A stretch of DNA of 64,000 nucleotides from Hyunsoonleella aquatilis (GCF_014270105.1 NZ_JACNMF010000006.1:1-64000), one strand, 5' to 3'. Shown: positions 25,974 to 35,716, numbered from the stretch's first letter. A program made the numbers and translations. Notes: generated from the letters alone by a model not told the origin.

Positions 25974-28900
25974 ATGTCATTCAAAAAACTCCTTGCCGTT
26001 GCAATCGTAATTGGACTAGCAACATCTTGTAAAAAGAAAGCTGTAGAAACCGATAATATTTTCAAATTCCGAGATTATGTGAGTTACACGACTTCGGGAA
26101 TGACTTCGGTAGCAAATCCTATTCAAATTAATTTGGCCAACGAAGTTGAAGGTTGGGAAATGGGTGCCGAAATAACCGATAATATAATCGTTATAAAACC
26201 ACATGTTGAAGGTGTGTTAAAGGTTGCCAATAAACACACGCTACTATTTACACCCGATGAATATTTAGAACCAAATACCGAATATACGGTTACCGTAAAA
26301 CTAAAAGACATTTATAAAAATATGCCGAATGGTTTTGAAAATTACACCTTTCAGTTTAAAACCATAACCCCTAGTTTTAATGTGGTTACGAGGAGTTTAC
26401 AATCATACAGCAAAGAGTGGCAATATCTAGAAGGTGTTATAAAATCTGCAGATATTATTACTGTTGAAGACGCCAAAACTTTAGTTGAAGCCTCTCAAAA
26501 CGGAAAAAATTTAGCAATTGTTTTTAATGAATTGAATAAAAGTTCCAAACATTTCGAGTTTAAAATTGATAGTATTAATAGGTTAGTTGATGACAGCAAA
26601 ATTCTTGTAAAATGGAATGGAAAAGCCATTAAAGCTGAGAATAAAGGTGAAAATACCGTCTTAATTCCCGGGAAAAACAACTTCACAATTGTGGATACTG
26701 AAGTTACACAATCCCCTGAACAATTTTTATCCATTAACTTTTCAGACCCTTTAAAAAAACAACAGAATTTTGAGGGTTTAGTCTCTATTCAAAAGGTTAA
26801 AAACCCACGATATATAGTTGAAGGTAATGTACTAAAAGTATATCCAGTAAGTAAACTGGTTGGCAATATTCAGGTGGATGTGTTTCAAGGCATAAAAAAC
26901 ACTGATGGTTATAAATTGAAAAAACCATTTTCTGAAACTATCGCTTTTGAAGATTTAAAACCACAAGTACGATTAATTAGCAACGGCACCATTTTACCAA
27001 ATTCCCAAGAATTAAAATTCAATTTTGAAGCGGTGAATTTAAGTGCTGTTGATGTACGCGTGATTAAAATTTTTGAAGACAATGTCCTTCAGTTTTTACA
27101 AGACAATAATTTAAATAGCAATAACCGATACGATATTAAAAAGGTTGGACGTCGTATTGCAAAACAAACGATACAACTGCAAACCCCTTCTGAAAACACA
27201 GGGAAATGGAAAGCCTACAGTATCGATTTATCAAAGTTTTTTAAAGCCGATGCTGGCGCAATTTATCGCGTTGAATTAAGTTACGAACGTCGCTATTCTT
27301 TATACAATTGTGAAGCCAATGCTGGCGCATCAAATTCAGAAAATGATGACTATGACAACTATTACGAAGGCGTGTATTATGATGAAGAATTTGATGATTT
27401 AGCATCAGAAGACGAAAATTTACGTGAAGAAATGTATTGGGACAATCTGCTGTATCGTTACAAAAATTACCGATACAATTGGCGCGAGGAACAAAACCCT
27501 TGTCACGATGCGTATTATAACGAACGTAAAATTGTATCGCAGAATTTATTGGCTTCAAACTTGGGTGTTATTGCAAAACGAGGTGCCAATAACTCCTATT
27601 ATTTTGCGGTGACGAATATAATAAATACTGAACCTGAAGCGAATGCCAAAGTATCGCTGTACAATTTTCAGCAACAGGAATTAGCTACTAAAACTACGGA
27701 TGCAGAAGGCTTAACCACAATTGATGCCGATAAGCATGCTAATTTTGCTATCGTTTCAAAAGGAAACAATACAACTTACGTAAAACTTCAAGATGGTAAC
27801 TCTTTGTCATTGAGCAAGTTTGATGTTTCAGGACATCGTTTACAGCGCGGACTTAAAGGGTATTTATACGGCGAACGAGGCGTTTGGCGACCGGGAGATA
27901 CTTTGCACTTGACCTTTATGTTGAATGACAATGCGAATCCGTTACCTAAACGTCATCCTATAAAATTGGAGATTACAGACCCTAATGGCAAACTAGTATA
28001 TAAAAATGTAACGTCAGATAACCTCAATAATTTTTACAAGTTTACGGTTCCGACTTCTACCGAAGATAAAACGGGTAATTACAATGCTAAAGTTTCGGTT
28101 GGTGGTGCTACTTTTAATAAGACGCTTAAAATTGAAACGGTAAAGCCTAATCGACTAAAAATTAAAATTGATTTTGATGATGATATACTTTCTAGCAAAA
28201 AGCCTCTTAAAGGCGATTTGGATGTAAAATGGCTTCATGGAGCACCTGGAAAAAACTTAAAAGCTGAAGTAAAAGCAAAATTCAGTGCCTCTTACACCGC
28301 TTTTGAAAATTATAAAAACTACTCCTTTAATGACCCAACCCGAAAATTTCAAACCGAAGAAATTAATGTGTTTGAAGGCAAAGTAAATGAAGAAGGTTTA
28401 GCTAACATCAACAAAAAACTGAATATTGGGAAAAATGCTCCAGGTATGCTAAATGTGCAATTTTTAGTGCGTGCTTTTGAAAATGGGGGTGATTTCTCGA
28501 TGGATGCGTTTACTAAAAAATATGCGCCTTACAGTTCATTTGTGGGCTTGCGTTCTCCTAAAGGAAATGCTTATGGTTCGTTTTTTACAGATGAAAATCA
28601 GACGTTTGATATAGTTGTGGTTGATGAAAACGGCAAACCTGTAAAGCGTAATAACCTTCAAGTTAAAATTTATAAAGTGGAATGGCGCTGGTGGTGGAAC
28701 TCCTCCTATGATGATTTGGCAAACTATGTATCCAGTAGTTATCATCGCCCTTTTAAATCTATGAAAGTCAATACCGATGCCAATGGTAAAGCGAATTTCA
28801 CCATAAATATTCCAGATGAAGACCGTGGTCGTTACCTCATCAGAGTCCTTGATTCTGAAAGTGGACATGCCACAGGAAGAACGGCGTATTTCTATAAAAA

Positions 28901-31544
28901 CTGGTGGCAAAAAGCACCTTCCAGTGATAAAGAAGCCGCGAAAATGTTGGTGTTTTCAGCAGACAAAGAAAATTATAATGTGGGCGAAACCGCTAAAGTG
29001 ACGTTTGCTTCCGGAAGCGAAGGTCGTGCCTTAGTGAGCATTGAAAACGGCACTGAAGTTCTGGATTATAAATGGGTAAAAACAAGTAAAGGCGAAACCG
29101 TTGTTGATGTGCCAATTACTGAGGAAATGGCACCTAATGTGTTCGTGAATATTTCGTTATTACAACCTCATGCTATTACGGCAAACGATTTACCAATCAG
29201 GCTATATGGCGTGATTCCGATAATGGTGGAAAATCCAAAAACCAAATTGCATCCAGAATTACGGATGCCCGATAAACTAAAACCAGAACAAACCTTTGAA
29301 GTAAAAATATCTGAAAAAGATAATAAACCTATGACTTATACAATTGCTATGGTCGAGGAAGGTTTATTGGATTTAACCCGATTTAAAACCCCGAATGCGT
29401 GGAATGAATTTTACAAACGAGAAGCTTTGGGCGTAAAAACTTGGGATGTGTTTGATGATGTTATTGGGGCGTATTCTGGTAGTATTGATCAGGTGTTTGC
29501 CATTGGTGGTGATGGTAGCGCTACAGGTGGGAAAAACAAAAAAGCGAATCGTTTTAAGCCTGTGGTATCATATTTGGGCCCGTTTAAATTAGATGCTGGA
29601 AAAACAAAAACACATCAAATAAAATTACCAAATTATATAGGTTCAGTGAGAACAATGGTTGTGGCTGGAAATAATGATAATGAAACTTATGGAAGCACTG
29701 ATAAAACCGTTCCTGTTAAGAAACCGTTGATGGTATTGGCTACTTTACCTCGAAAGTTAAGCCCCGGTGAAAAAGTAACCCTGCCCGTAACGGTTTTTGC
29801 AATGGAACCTAAAGTGAAAAACGTCAATATCAGTTTGAAACTAAGTGATGGTATTTCAATTGTTGGCGATGCCAAAAAGACCTTAAGTTTTGCAAAACCC
29901 GACGAGCGGATGACGTATTTTGAATTGGATGTGAGTAAAGCCAAAGGCATCAATACTGTTGAAGTGATTGCGACCGGACATGGTGAAAAATCGAGCTATA
30001 AAGTAGAGTTGGATGTGGTGAACACCAATCCGATTACCTCCAAATCCATTGACAAAACCTTGACTACAAATGCCTCTGAAATCTTAAACTTTTCAACCTT
30101 TGGTGTAGCAGGGACAAATTCGGCAACGGTGGAGTTTTCCACCTTGCCTCCAATGGATTTTACAAGACGTTTGGAATACTTAATCCGTTATCCACATGGC
30201 TGTGTGGAACAAACCACATCAAGTGTATTTCCACAGTTATTTTTAGAAGACATTTTTGATTTGACTTTTGAAAAGAAACAAAAAATTCGTGATAATGTTG
30301 AAAAAGGCATCAAACGTTTAGGGCATTTCCAGAGACCACATGGCGGTTTGAGTTATTGGATGGGTGAAAATAGTGCCAACGATTGGGGTACAAGTTATGC
30401 AGGTCATTTTATGATTGAAGCCGAAAAGAAAGGCTACGTATTGCCATTAACTTTTAAAAGCAATTGGTTGAAATATCAAAAACAGGCGGCTAGAAATTGG
30501 CGCCCAAGTTATAGACGTTATAATTCTGACTTGGCACAGGCTTACAGACTATACACACTAGCTTTAGCTGGCAGTCCAGATTTGGCAAGTATGAACCGCT
30601 TGCGTGAATTCAGCGAAATCTCCAATGAGGCCAAATGGCGCTTGGCGGCCGCTTATGCTTTGGCAGGACAAAAAGAAGCCAGCGAGGAACTATCCCAGTC
30701 GGCTAATATTGAGTTTAAATCGTTACGTTATAACTATTATACTTATGGTTCTGTAGATAGAAACCGTGCTATGGCTTTAGAAACTATGGTGTTGACCAAC
30801 AATCCTAAAACCAGAGTATTGGCAGAAACCATTGCCAAGGATTTATCGAGTAACCGCTGGATGAGTACTCAGACAACCGCTTATAGCCTATTGGCGATGG
30901 CCAAAATGGTAACGGCCAATGGAGGCAAATCCTTAAATATCAATTACAGCATCAATGGAAAAACTGAAACTATAACTACTAAAAATGCAATTGCGCAACG
31001 GCCACTTAATATTAAGGACGGCACCAATAGTTTTTTGGTGAACAATACCAAAGACAATGTAGTTTATATTCGCATTTTGAATTCGGGGAAATTACCTTTG
31101 GGCCAGGAATTAGTCGAGCAACGTGGGTTAAGCGTATCCGTGCGCTATAAGGATTTGAGAGGGAATACTATCGATGTTTCCAATTTGCATCAAGGTCAGG
31201 ACTTTGTGGCAACGGTGAGTGTAAGCAACCTTAAAGACAATGCCGTAAAGGATGTAGCACTAACCGAAATATTCCCTTCGGGCTGGGAAATTGTCAATAC
31301 ACGTTTTACAGCTTTTGGAAATTCCACAACCAGTCAGGCTAGACATAGCGATATTCGCGATGACCGTGTGTATTTCTATTTTGATTTGCCAGAAAAAGGA
31401 AAACACGGTACCAAAACCTTTAACGTGATGCTGAATGCGGCTTATTTAGGCACCTATTATTTGCCCGGTATTCAATCGGAAGCGATGTATGATGATGAGT
31501 TTTTGGTGAGGACTAAAGGGCGGTGGGTAACTGTTAGGCAGTAA
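25974..31544 (+). CDS. Bacterial alpha-2-macroglobulin lipoprotein
   Basis: 1856 residues. A lipoprotein signal ends near IGLATSCKKKAVE. The N-terminal region holds macroglobulin-like Ig domains. The A2M block includes RGLKGYLYGERGVWRPGDTL. The thioester motif CVEQ is intact (Cys1410 in YPHGCVEQTTS), followed by the alpha-helical thioester-containing domain and a C-terminal receptor-binding-like domain. Such proteins trap proteases in the periplasm or on the cell surface and are often encoded beside pbpC (penicillin-binding protein 1C). No pbpC is adjacent here. An acidic, tyrosine-rich insert occurs at about residues 455-510. Confidence 0.93.
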   Translation: MSFKKLLAVAIVIGLATSCKKKAVETDNIFKFRDYVSYTTSGMTSVANPIQINLANEVEGWEMGAEITDNIIVIKPHVEGVLKVANKHTLLFTPDEYLEPNTEYTVTVKLKDIYKNMPNGFENYTFQFKTITPSFNVVTRSLQSYSKEWQYLEGVIKSADIITVEDAKTLVEASQNGKNLAIVFNELNKSSKHFEFKIDSINRLVDDSKILVKWNGKAIKAENKGENTVLIPGKNNFTIVDTEVTQSPEQFLSINFSDPLKKQQNFEGLVSIQKVKNPRYIVEGNVLKVYPVSKLVGNIQVDVFQGIKNTDGYKLKKPFSETIAFEDLKPQVRLISNGTILPNSQELKFNFEAVNLSAVDVRVIKIFEDNVLQFLQDNNLNSNNRYDIKKVGRRIAKQTIQLQTPSENTGKWKAYSIDLSKFFKADAGAIYRVELSYERRYSLYNCEANAGASNSENDDYDNYYEGVYYDEEFDDLASEDENLREEMYWDNLLYRYKNYRYNWREEQNPCHDAYYNERKIVSQNLLASNLGVIAKRGANNSYYFAVTNIINTEPEANAKVSLYNFQQQELATKTTDAEGLTTIDADKHANFAIVSKGNNTTYVKLQDGNSLSLSKFDVSGHRLQRGLKGYLYGERGVWRPGDTLHLTFMLNDNANPLPKRHPIKLEITDPNGKLVYKNVTSDNLNNFYKFTVPTSTEDKTGNYNAKVSVGGATFNKTLKIETVKPNRLKIKIDFDDDILSSKKPLKGDLDVKWLHGAPGKNLKAEVKAKFSASYTAFENYKNYSFNDPTRKFQTEEINVFEGKVNEEGLANINKKLNIGKNAPGMLNVQFLVRAFENGGDFSMDAFTKKYAPYSSFVGLRSPKGNAYGSFFTDENQTFDIVVVDENGKPVKRNNLQVKIYKVEWRWWWNSSYDDLANYVSSSYHRPFKSMKVNTDANGKANFTINIPDEDRGRYLIRVLDSESGHATGRTAYFYKNWWQKAPSSDKEAAKMLVFSADKENYNVGETAKVTFASGSEGRALVSIENGTEVLDYKWVKTSKGETVVDVPITEEMAPNVFVNISLLQPHAITANDLPIRLYGVIPIMVENPKTKLHPELRMPDKLKPEQTFEVKISEKDNKPMTYTIAMVEEGLLDLTRFKTPNAWNEFYKREALGVKTWDVFDDVIGAYSGSIDQVFAIGGDGSATGGKNKKANRFKPVVSYLGPFKLDAGKTKTHQIKLPNYIGSVRTMVVAGNNDNETYGSTDKTVPVKKPLMVLATLPRKLSPGEKVTLPVTVFAMEPKVKNVNISLKLSDGISIVGDAKKTLSFAKPDERMTYFELDVSKAKGINTVEVIATGHGEKSSYKVELDVVNTNPITSKSIDKTLTTNASEILNFSTFGVAGTNSATVEFSTLPPMDFTRRLEYLIRYPHGCVEQTTSSVFPQLFLEDIFDLTFEKKQKIRDNVEKGIKRLGHFQRPHGGLSYWMGENSANDWGTSYAGHFMIEAEKKGYVLPLTFKSNWLKYQKQAARNWRPSYRRYNSDLAQAYRLYTLALAGSPDLASMNRLREFSEISNEAKWRLAAAYALAGQKEASEELSQSANIEFKSLRYNYYTYGSVDRNRAMALETMVLTNNPKTRVLAETIAKDLSSNRWMSTQTTAYSLLAMAKMVTANGGKSLNINYSINGKTETITTKNAIAQRPLNIKDGTNSFLVNNTKDNVVYIRILNSGKLPLGQELVEQRGLSVSVRYKDLRGNTIDVSNLHQGQDFVATVSVSNLKDNAVKDVALTEIFPSGWEIVNTRFTAFGNSTTSQARHSDIRDDRVYFYFDLPEKGKHGTKTFNVMLNAAYLGTYYLPGIQSEAMYDDEFLVRTKGRWVTVRQ

Positions 31545-31582
31545 TGACACATTTGACTTTGTCAGAAAAAAATACGAATTTC

Positions 31583-31639
31583 GTTTAATGTCTAACGTAA
31601 GCCATTGAAAGGGCGCATATCCGTGCCAACATTAGCGAC
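31583..31639 (+). repeat. Left inverted repeat of hydrolase/ankyrin unit
   Basis: Contains GTTTAATGTCT (31583-31593) and TTAGCGAC (31632-31639). Both blocks recur, reversed and adjacent, at 33091-33110 beyond the ankyrin gene. The 38 bp between the two blocks on this side have no counterpart on the right. Confidence 0.55.
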
Positions 31640-31660
31640 AAATATCCGACCTTAATTAGG

Positions 31661-32326
31661 ATGAAAAAAATACGAATTTTATCATTATTGATTATTGTAA
31701 TTAGCTCTAAATTGCAAGCTCAGGACACATTGGTAAATATTCAAAATTCAGCTGATAGCTATCTTTTCTATCTTCATGGTGGAGTGGTTCAAGCACAAGG
31801 AATTCCTGCTGTAAGTGAATATTTTGGATCATACGAATACCTGGCGATTCTTGATAGCCTGAGTAATTACCGAACAAATATCATAAGTGAAGTAAGGCCC
31901 AAGGATTCCACGATTGAAGGATATGGCCAAAAAATATTTGTTCAAGTAGACTCTCTTCTCAATATGGGAATCTTACCCGAAAAGATAACAGTGGTTGGTG
32001 CTTCGCTGGGAGCATACATGACAGTAGAGGCTTCTTTGCAAGTGAACAATCCATCTGTAAATTATGTGTTAATTGGACTTTGTAGTGACTCTGCTGTTGA
32101 TCGCTTCAGGAAATACAACAGACAGTTCAAAGGAAGATTCCTTTCCATCTACGAGAGTTCTGATGCAAAAGGATCATGCTCTGTACTATTTGAAGAATTA
32201 TCCCCAGCTTCGAGCTTTGATGAAATAAGACTTAATATGGGTATAGATCATTCATTTCTATTCAAACCCTACGATGACTGGGTTAAGCCTATGATGAAAT
32301 GGATCAAAAAAGCTTATGATGAATAA
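31661..32326 (+). CDS. Exported alpha/beta-hydrolase-like protein
   Basis: 221 residues with a signal peptide (MKKIRILSLLIIVISSKLQA, cut near residue 20). A nucleophile elbow GASLG places Ser115 as the likely nucleophile; His in NMGIDHSFLFKPYDD near residue 202 may complete the triad. An oxyanion-like YLFYLHGGVV follows the signal. It is probably a periplasmic or secreted esterase-like enzyme; substrate unknown. The end overlaps the ankyrin gene by 11 bp, and the pair is bounded by inverted repeats, suggesting that they travel together. Confidence 0.72.
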   Translation: MKKIRILSLLIIVISSKLQAQDTLVNIQNSADSYLFYLHGGVVQAQGIPAVSEYFGSYEYLAILDSLSNYRTNIISEVRPKDSTIEGYGQKIFVQVDSLLNMGILPEKITVVGASLGAYMTVEASLQVNNPSVNYVLIGLCSDSAVDRFRKYNRQFKGRFLSIYESSDAKGSCSVLFEELSPASSFDEIRLNMGIDHSFLFKPYDDWVKPMMKWIKKAYDE

Positions 32327-33077
32327 AGAAATGGATTTGTTAAAGGAAATGGGGCACTACATTGAGCTCCATTCAGTAGATGGAATCAAGAACTGTTTTA
32401 AAAAGGGCTTAAACCCTAATGCCAAATATGAGGGCAAAACTCTTTTTGAACTTCTCACCAGCATGTATACCCGAACTTCCAGGTTTAGGGATTGTGTCCG
32501 TCTTTTTGTGGATTATGGGCTCGAATTTGAAAATCAATCCCTATTGTGCGTTCTTCTGGATGATTCAAGCGGATTAAGTCGACAAATTCAAAAGAACCCT
32601 GAATTGGTCAAACAGAGAATTACAATGAAGTGTGCATATACCTCATTAGAAAGAGCCTCCTTGCTTCATGTCTGCGCTGAATTTAATCACATTCACTGTG
32701 CTCAAGTGTTACTAGATTCGGGAATGGATGTCGATATCAAATCAGGAGTAGATGAAAACGGTTTTGGAGGCCAAACCCCCATATTTCATACAGTTAATCA
32801 AAATATGAATAACTCCAAAGAAATGATGCACCTATTGCTTGAGAATGGCACTGATCTAAAATACAATGTGCAAGGTTTAATTTGGGGTAAGGGTTTTCCG
32901 TGGGAAACGTTTATCCCGTGCATCAATCCTATTAGCTACGCGATGTTTGGACTTTTGCCTCAAATGCATAGAAACGAACACATAATAAATGGTGTCGTGA
33001 AGGAACTGATGAGAAGAGCATTCGGCATGGATTACGAAATTCCAAATATTCCAAATGATTATTTAAGCCAGAACTAA
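32316..33077 (+). CDS. Ankyrin repeat protein
   Basis: 253 residues without a signal peptide, probably cytoplasmic. Ankyrin-like repeats are visible around residues 15-45 (HSVDGIKNCFKKGLNPNAKY), 105-140 (ASLLHVCAEFNHIHCAQVLL) and 145-190 (GGQTPIFHTVNQ, LLLENGTDLKYNV). Start and upstream stop overlap by 11 bp; an ATG at 32331, after the stop, is an alternative start. Pairing a secreted enzyme with a cytoplasmic ankyrin protein resembles some effector/partner arrangements, but that function is speculation. Confidence 0.8.
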   Translation: MMNKEMDLLKEMGHYIELHSVDGIKNCFKKGLNPNAKYEGKTLFELLTSMYTRTSRFRDCVRLFVDYGLEFENQSLLCVLLDDSSGLSRQIQKNPELVKQRITMKCAYTSLERASLLHVCAEFNHIHCAQVLLDSGMDVDIKSGVDENGFGGQTPIFHTVNQNMNNSKEMMHLLLENGTDLKYNVQGLIWGKGFPWETFIPCINPISYAMFGLLPQMHRNEHIINGVVKELMRRAFGMDYEIPNIPNDYLSQN

Positions 33078-33090
33078 AAATTGATTATCA

Positions 33091-33110
33091 GTCGCTAACA
33101 GACGTTAAAC
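33091..33110 (+). repeat. Right inverted repeat of hydrolase/ankyrin unit
   Basis: GTCGCTAACAGACGTTAAAC. Its reverse complement combines the two blocks at 31583 and 31632 with one mismatch in the outer block. It lies 14 bp past the ankyrin gene. Confidence 0.55.
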
Positions 33111-33166
33111 AAACTCCAAAAAAATAGTAGTCCCTGAATTTTGGAATTACTTTGGCAAACACACCC

Positions 33167-33249
33167 GCGTTAGGGATTGAACGGCATGTTGGAGCTCCCG
33201 ACCTAAGGAGGAGCGACTAGTGAAAGCCCGACCCCTTGCGGGGAACGCC
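33167..33249 (+). repeat. Dispersed structured repeat, copy 3 (shortest)
   Basis: 83 bp. The ends GCGTT (33167-33171) and AACGC (33244-33248) pair. The internal stem is GCTCC (33194-33198) with GGAGC (33210-33214), replacing AATCCC/GGGATT of copy 1 and so showing paired changes. The third stem is CCCC-TTGC-GGGG. The conserved linker CTAGTGAAAGCCCGACC is intact. It sits between convergent genes, where it may also act as a terminator. Confidence 0.8.
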
Positions 33250-33257
33250 AAAAAAAC

Positions 33258-34583
33258 CTAAAGTTTTGATTTAACCGTGTACGTTCTTTTTAAACAATTA
33301 TAACCATAGGCAGCTTTGTAATATAAGGTTTCGTTTATAACCGTTTCGCCTAGGGCGTGTCCTTTTTTTATAACCTTTTCTGTGGTTTGAACATACTTGC
33401 CTACGGCGCCATCTATCCATACTTTGTCTGTAATAATTTTACATCCGTTTTTTACAATAATAACGTCTTTGTAGGTTTTAGCAAGCCTTTTTCTATCAAT
33501 ATACATACGGGTTATTTTTGGCTCTTCTAAGAAAATATTTACTCCTGCTAATCCCTTTTTTACTAAGTTGGTTGTTTTTTTAACCCCAGGTCTTTTTAAT
33601 ACTATAGGCTTTTCTTTTGAAATACTTATTTCATAAAAATCTGAATACGAATAACACAAAGCATTATTTAGATTTTGGGAGTTTTCGGCAACTTTTGCCC
33701 TGTAAAAAACTTTAGAGCTTGTAGCAGGCACTTTATAAGTCTCCTTCCTGGCACCCGGAATATCTTCCCAATTTTTGCCATCTTTACTTGTTTGCCATTG
33801 GTAAAAGTGATCGGAAAAAACAGTGTAATCTGGCTTTAACGTTAAAGTGGTTGAAAATGGCAAATAACTTTTGTTAACAGAAATACGCTTTTTGTTGTTT
33901 TTATCTTCAATTACTACGTTATCTCCGCATGGTTTAAACTCAATATCATCTAGTGCTAAATCGTTACCGCAACCACCTTTTCCGTTATTTCGAATTTTTA
34001 AAATGACTGATGTTTCATTAGGCCTAGTTTGAAATACTAGTGCATATTGCCTCCATGTTGGCTTGTTGCCTCCGTATATTGCTCCTGTGCTTCCACTGGC
34101 AAGTAGCGTTTTATTTGATTTATTCCATATTTCAAAAGTAACATCAATGGGAATACCGCGACCACATGCTTTTGTATACTCTCTAGTTAGATTAACTATC
34201 CATGATGAAAATTCATAGGATGTATTTTCACAAAGCCCAGAAACTGGTACTCTAAAAAATTCTCCTGGTTCATAACCAGCATTGACAATAAGCATTCTTC
34301 CGTTTTTATCTCCAGATGTATGATCCCGAAGTTTATACCAATTAAAATGTCTATGCGTGTTTGAAACCACATAACTACCATCTTTTGGCCTGTTTGCTGT
34401 AAACCTGTACGTGGTTGTTCCGAATGGAAGCTTCACATTACCAACCCCACTGCCAAAATCTTCTGTAAAAATAGGATCGCCCGAATTTCCATTACAAAAG
34501 CCTAATTGCGCCTCTACAGTTAAGAGGCATAAAAAAAATAGCAGAATTGTTGTTGTTGTAGTTTTTGATAAAACTAATTGCAT
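33258..34583 (-). CDS. Hypothetical secreted beta-rich protein
   Basis: 441 residues with a signal peptide after a poly-Thr stretch (TTTTTILLFFLCLLTVEA, cut near residue 25). Residues 30-215 (GDPIFTEDFGSGVGNV to LALDDIEFKPCGD) resemble the N-terminal carbohydrate-binding-like domain of large type IX-secreted flavobacterial proteins. An Ig-like segment follows (FYQWQTSKDGKNWEDIPGA). The C-terminus (YGYNCLKRTYTVKSKL) lacks an evident type IX sorting domain. It may be a stand-alone or shortened surface protein. Repeats 3 and 4 flank it on either side. Confidence 0.65.
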   Translation of the reverse strand: MQLVLSKTTTTTILLFFLCLLTVEAQLGFCNGNSGDPIFTEDFGSGVGNVKLPFGTTTYRFTANRPKDGSYVVSNTHRHFNWYKLRDHTSGDKNGRMLIVNAGYEPGEFFRVPVSGLCENTSYEFSSWIVNLTREYTKACGRGIPIDVTFEIWNKSNKTLLASGSTGAIYGGNKPTWRQYALVFQTRPNETSVILKIRNNGKGGCGNDLALDDIEFKPCGDNVVIEDKNNKKRISVNKSYLPFSTTLTLKPDYTVFSDHFYQWQTSKDGKNWEDIPGARKETYKVPATSSKVFYRAKVAENSQNLNNALCYSYSDFYEISISKEKPIVLKRPGVKKTTNLVKKGLAGVNIFLEEPKITRMYIDRKRLAKTYKDVIIVKNGCKIITDKVWIDGAVGKYVQTTEKVIKKGHALGETVINETLYYKAAYGYNCLKRTYTVKSKL

Positions 34584-34709
34584 GATTTTATGTTGATTGA
34601 TGTAAGTTTATTTGTATGTAATTTTTATGGTTGCTTTGTTACAGTTTTAATCTGTTAATTCCAAAAAAACTTCGAAATTTAGTTTTAAGTCCAAGTTGAT
34701 GGATAAGTG

Positions 34710-34817
34710 TACTAGGGATTGAGGTCCCGATAGCCATCGGGATTGAGGCTCCTAGACAGGAGGGAGCCACTCCCGAAAGCCAGACCCTTCCGATAACTAT
34801 CGGTAGTAGGTAACGCC
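34710..34817 (+). repeat. Dispersed structured repeat, copy 4
   Basis: The core starts near ACTAGGGATTGAGG and ends GTAACGCC. A palindrome TCCCGATAGCCATCGGGA (34725-34742) sits in the first arm. The internal stem is GGCTCC (34747-34752) with GGAGCC (34763-34768). A second palindrome CCGATAACTATCGG (34790-34803) forms the third arm. It lies between divergent genes. Confidence 0.75.
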
Positions 34818-34890
34818 CAAAAAATGAAGATTTCAATTTCTAATCTTAAAAAAAAGATGTAGGTTTGCATCACTAAAAAAGAAGCATATT

Positions 34891-35322
34891 ATGTCGTTTT
34901 CAGATTTGTTCGATAGTGGATTTAAAAAGCGTAACGAAAGCCATTTTGCGGCGATTGTTCGCGTGGCTATGGCCGATGGTGTAATCACTGATGATGAAAA
35001 GGCCTTTTTGGATCGATTGGCTCAGAGATTGGAAATTGGGGAGGGTGATTATAAATCCATACTAAAGAATTATAATTCGCACCCGATAAATCCGCCGGTG
35101 TCCTACGACCTGCGTTTGGAACGTCTTTACGATTTAGTGCGCATGATTCATGTGGATACCATTACTGGAGATCCGGAGATGTTATTGTTGAAAAAAATTG
35201 CAGTTGGACTCGGGTTTCATGCGGTAAACGTAAAATATATCATCGATAAGGCACTGACTTTGGTAAGTCATGGTGCTGATTTGGATGATTTTGTGGACCA
35301 AATAAAGAATATGAATAGATAA
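34891..35322 (+). CDS. TerB family protein
   Basis: 143 residues forming a TerB-like helical bundle. Visible landmarks are VAMADGVITDDEKAFLDRLA, the acidic turn with a possible metal site near residues 32-38, and a second half with ALTLVSHGADLDDFVDQIK. TerB proteins belong to tellurite-resistance/stress systems, but no other ter gene is near, so the role here is unclear. A terminator follows. Probably monocistronic. Confidence 0.85.
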   Translation: MSFSDLFDSGFKKRNESHFAAIVRVAMADGVITDDEKAFLDRLAQRLEIGEGDYKSILKNYNSHPINPPVSYDLRLERLYDLVRMIHVDTITGDPEMLLLKKIAVGLGFHAVNVKYIIDKALTLVSHGADLDDFVDQIKNMNR

Positions 35323-35346
35323 AAATTTAGATATTCAATATAATTT

Positions 35347-35379
35347 AAAAGCGTCCAATGTTGGACGCTTTTTTTTTAT
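35347..35379 (+). terminator. Terminator after terB-like gene
   Basis: AAGCGTCCAA/TTGGACGCTT, a 10-bp stem with a 2-4 nt loop, followed by nine T. Confidence 0.9.
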
Positions 35380-35654
35380 GGCCTCACCCGAAACTGGCCA
35401 TAAGCAGTTTCGACCTCCCCGAGGGAGAGGTATCGAGGAAAACGTAAAAAATATTTTGAAAATTTGATAACGAAATTTAAAAACTAAAATACTAGGCCTT
35501 GAAACGTAAGCAACTGGGAGACAAACTTTTGCTATTTAGCGTAAGTATCCGTTGAAAAACGGACGGCCATTTTTATGTTTAAATTTTAACTTAAATAACT
35601 GATTTTCAATAAATTAAATTGAAATTTTATTTGGAAGTTTAAAATATTTCACTT

Positions 35655-35662
35655 TATATTTG
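35655..35662 (+). promoter_or_regulatory. Promoter of leader RNA
   Basis: TATATTTG matches the TAnnTTTG -10 consensus exactly and continues as GCACC. TTTG at 35630-35633 lies 21 bp upstream, in the -33 position. The predicted start is near 35669, about 50 nt before a short leader ORF. Confidence 0.7.
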
Positions 35663-35716
35663 CACCGCAGTTTTGAATGAACGACTGTAAGAAAAAATAA
35701 TTAAAAATTATAAGCC

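Noticed and set aside
31583-33110. Integron attC sites at the borders of the hydrolase/ankyrin unit
   Set aside because: Left border has a GTCTAAC-like core but I see no matching GTTRRRY at the right distance, and no integrase gene is present.
34891-35322. Tellurite-resistance island
   Set aside because: A single TerB-like gene without other ter genes does not support an island.
35389-35460. Sixth, degenerate copy of the dispersed repeat
   Set aside because: Only ATCGAGG and a GAAACTG/CAGTTTC hairpin are reminiscent; the core GTGAAAGCC is missing.
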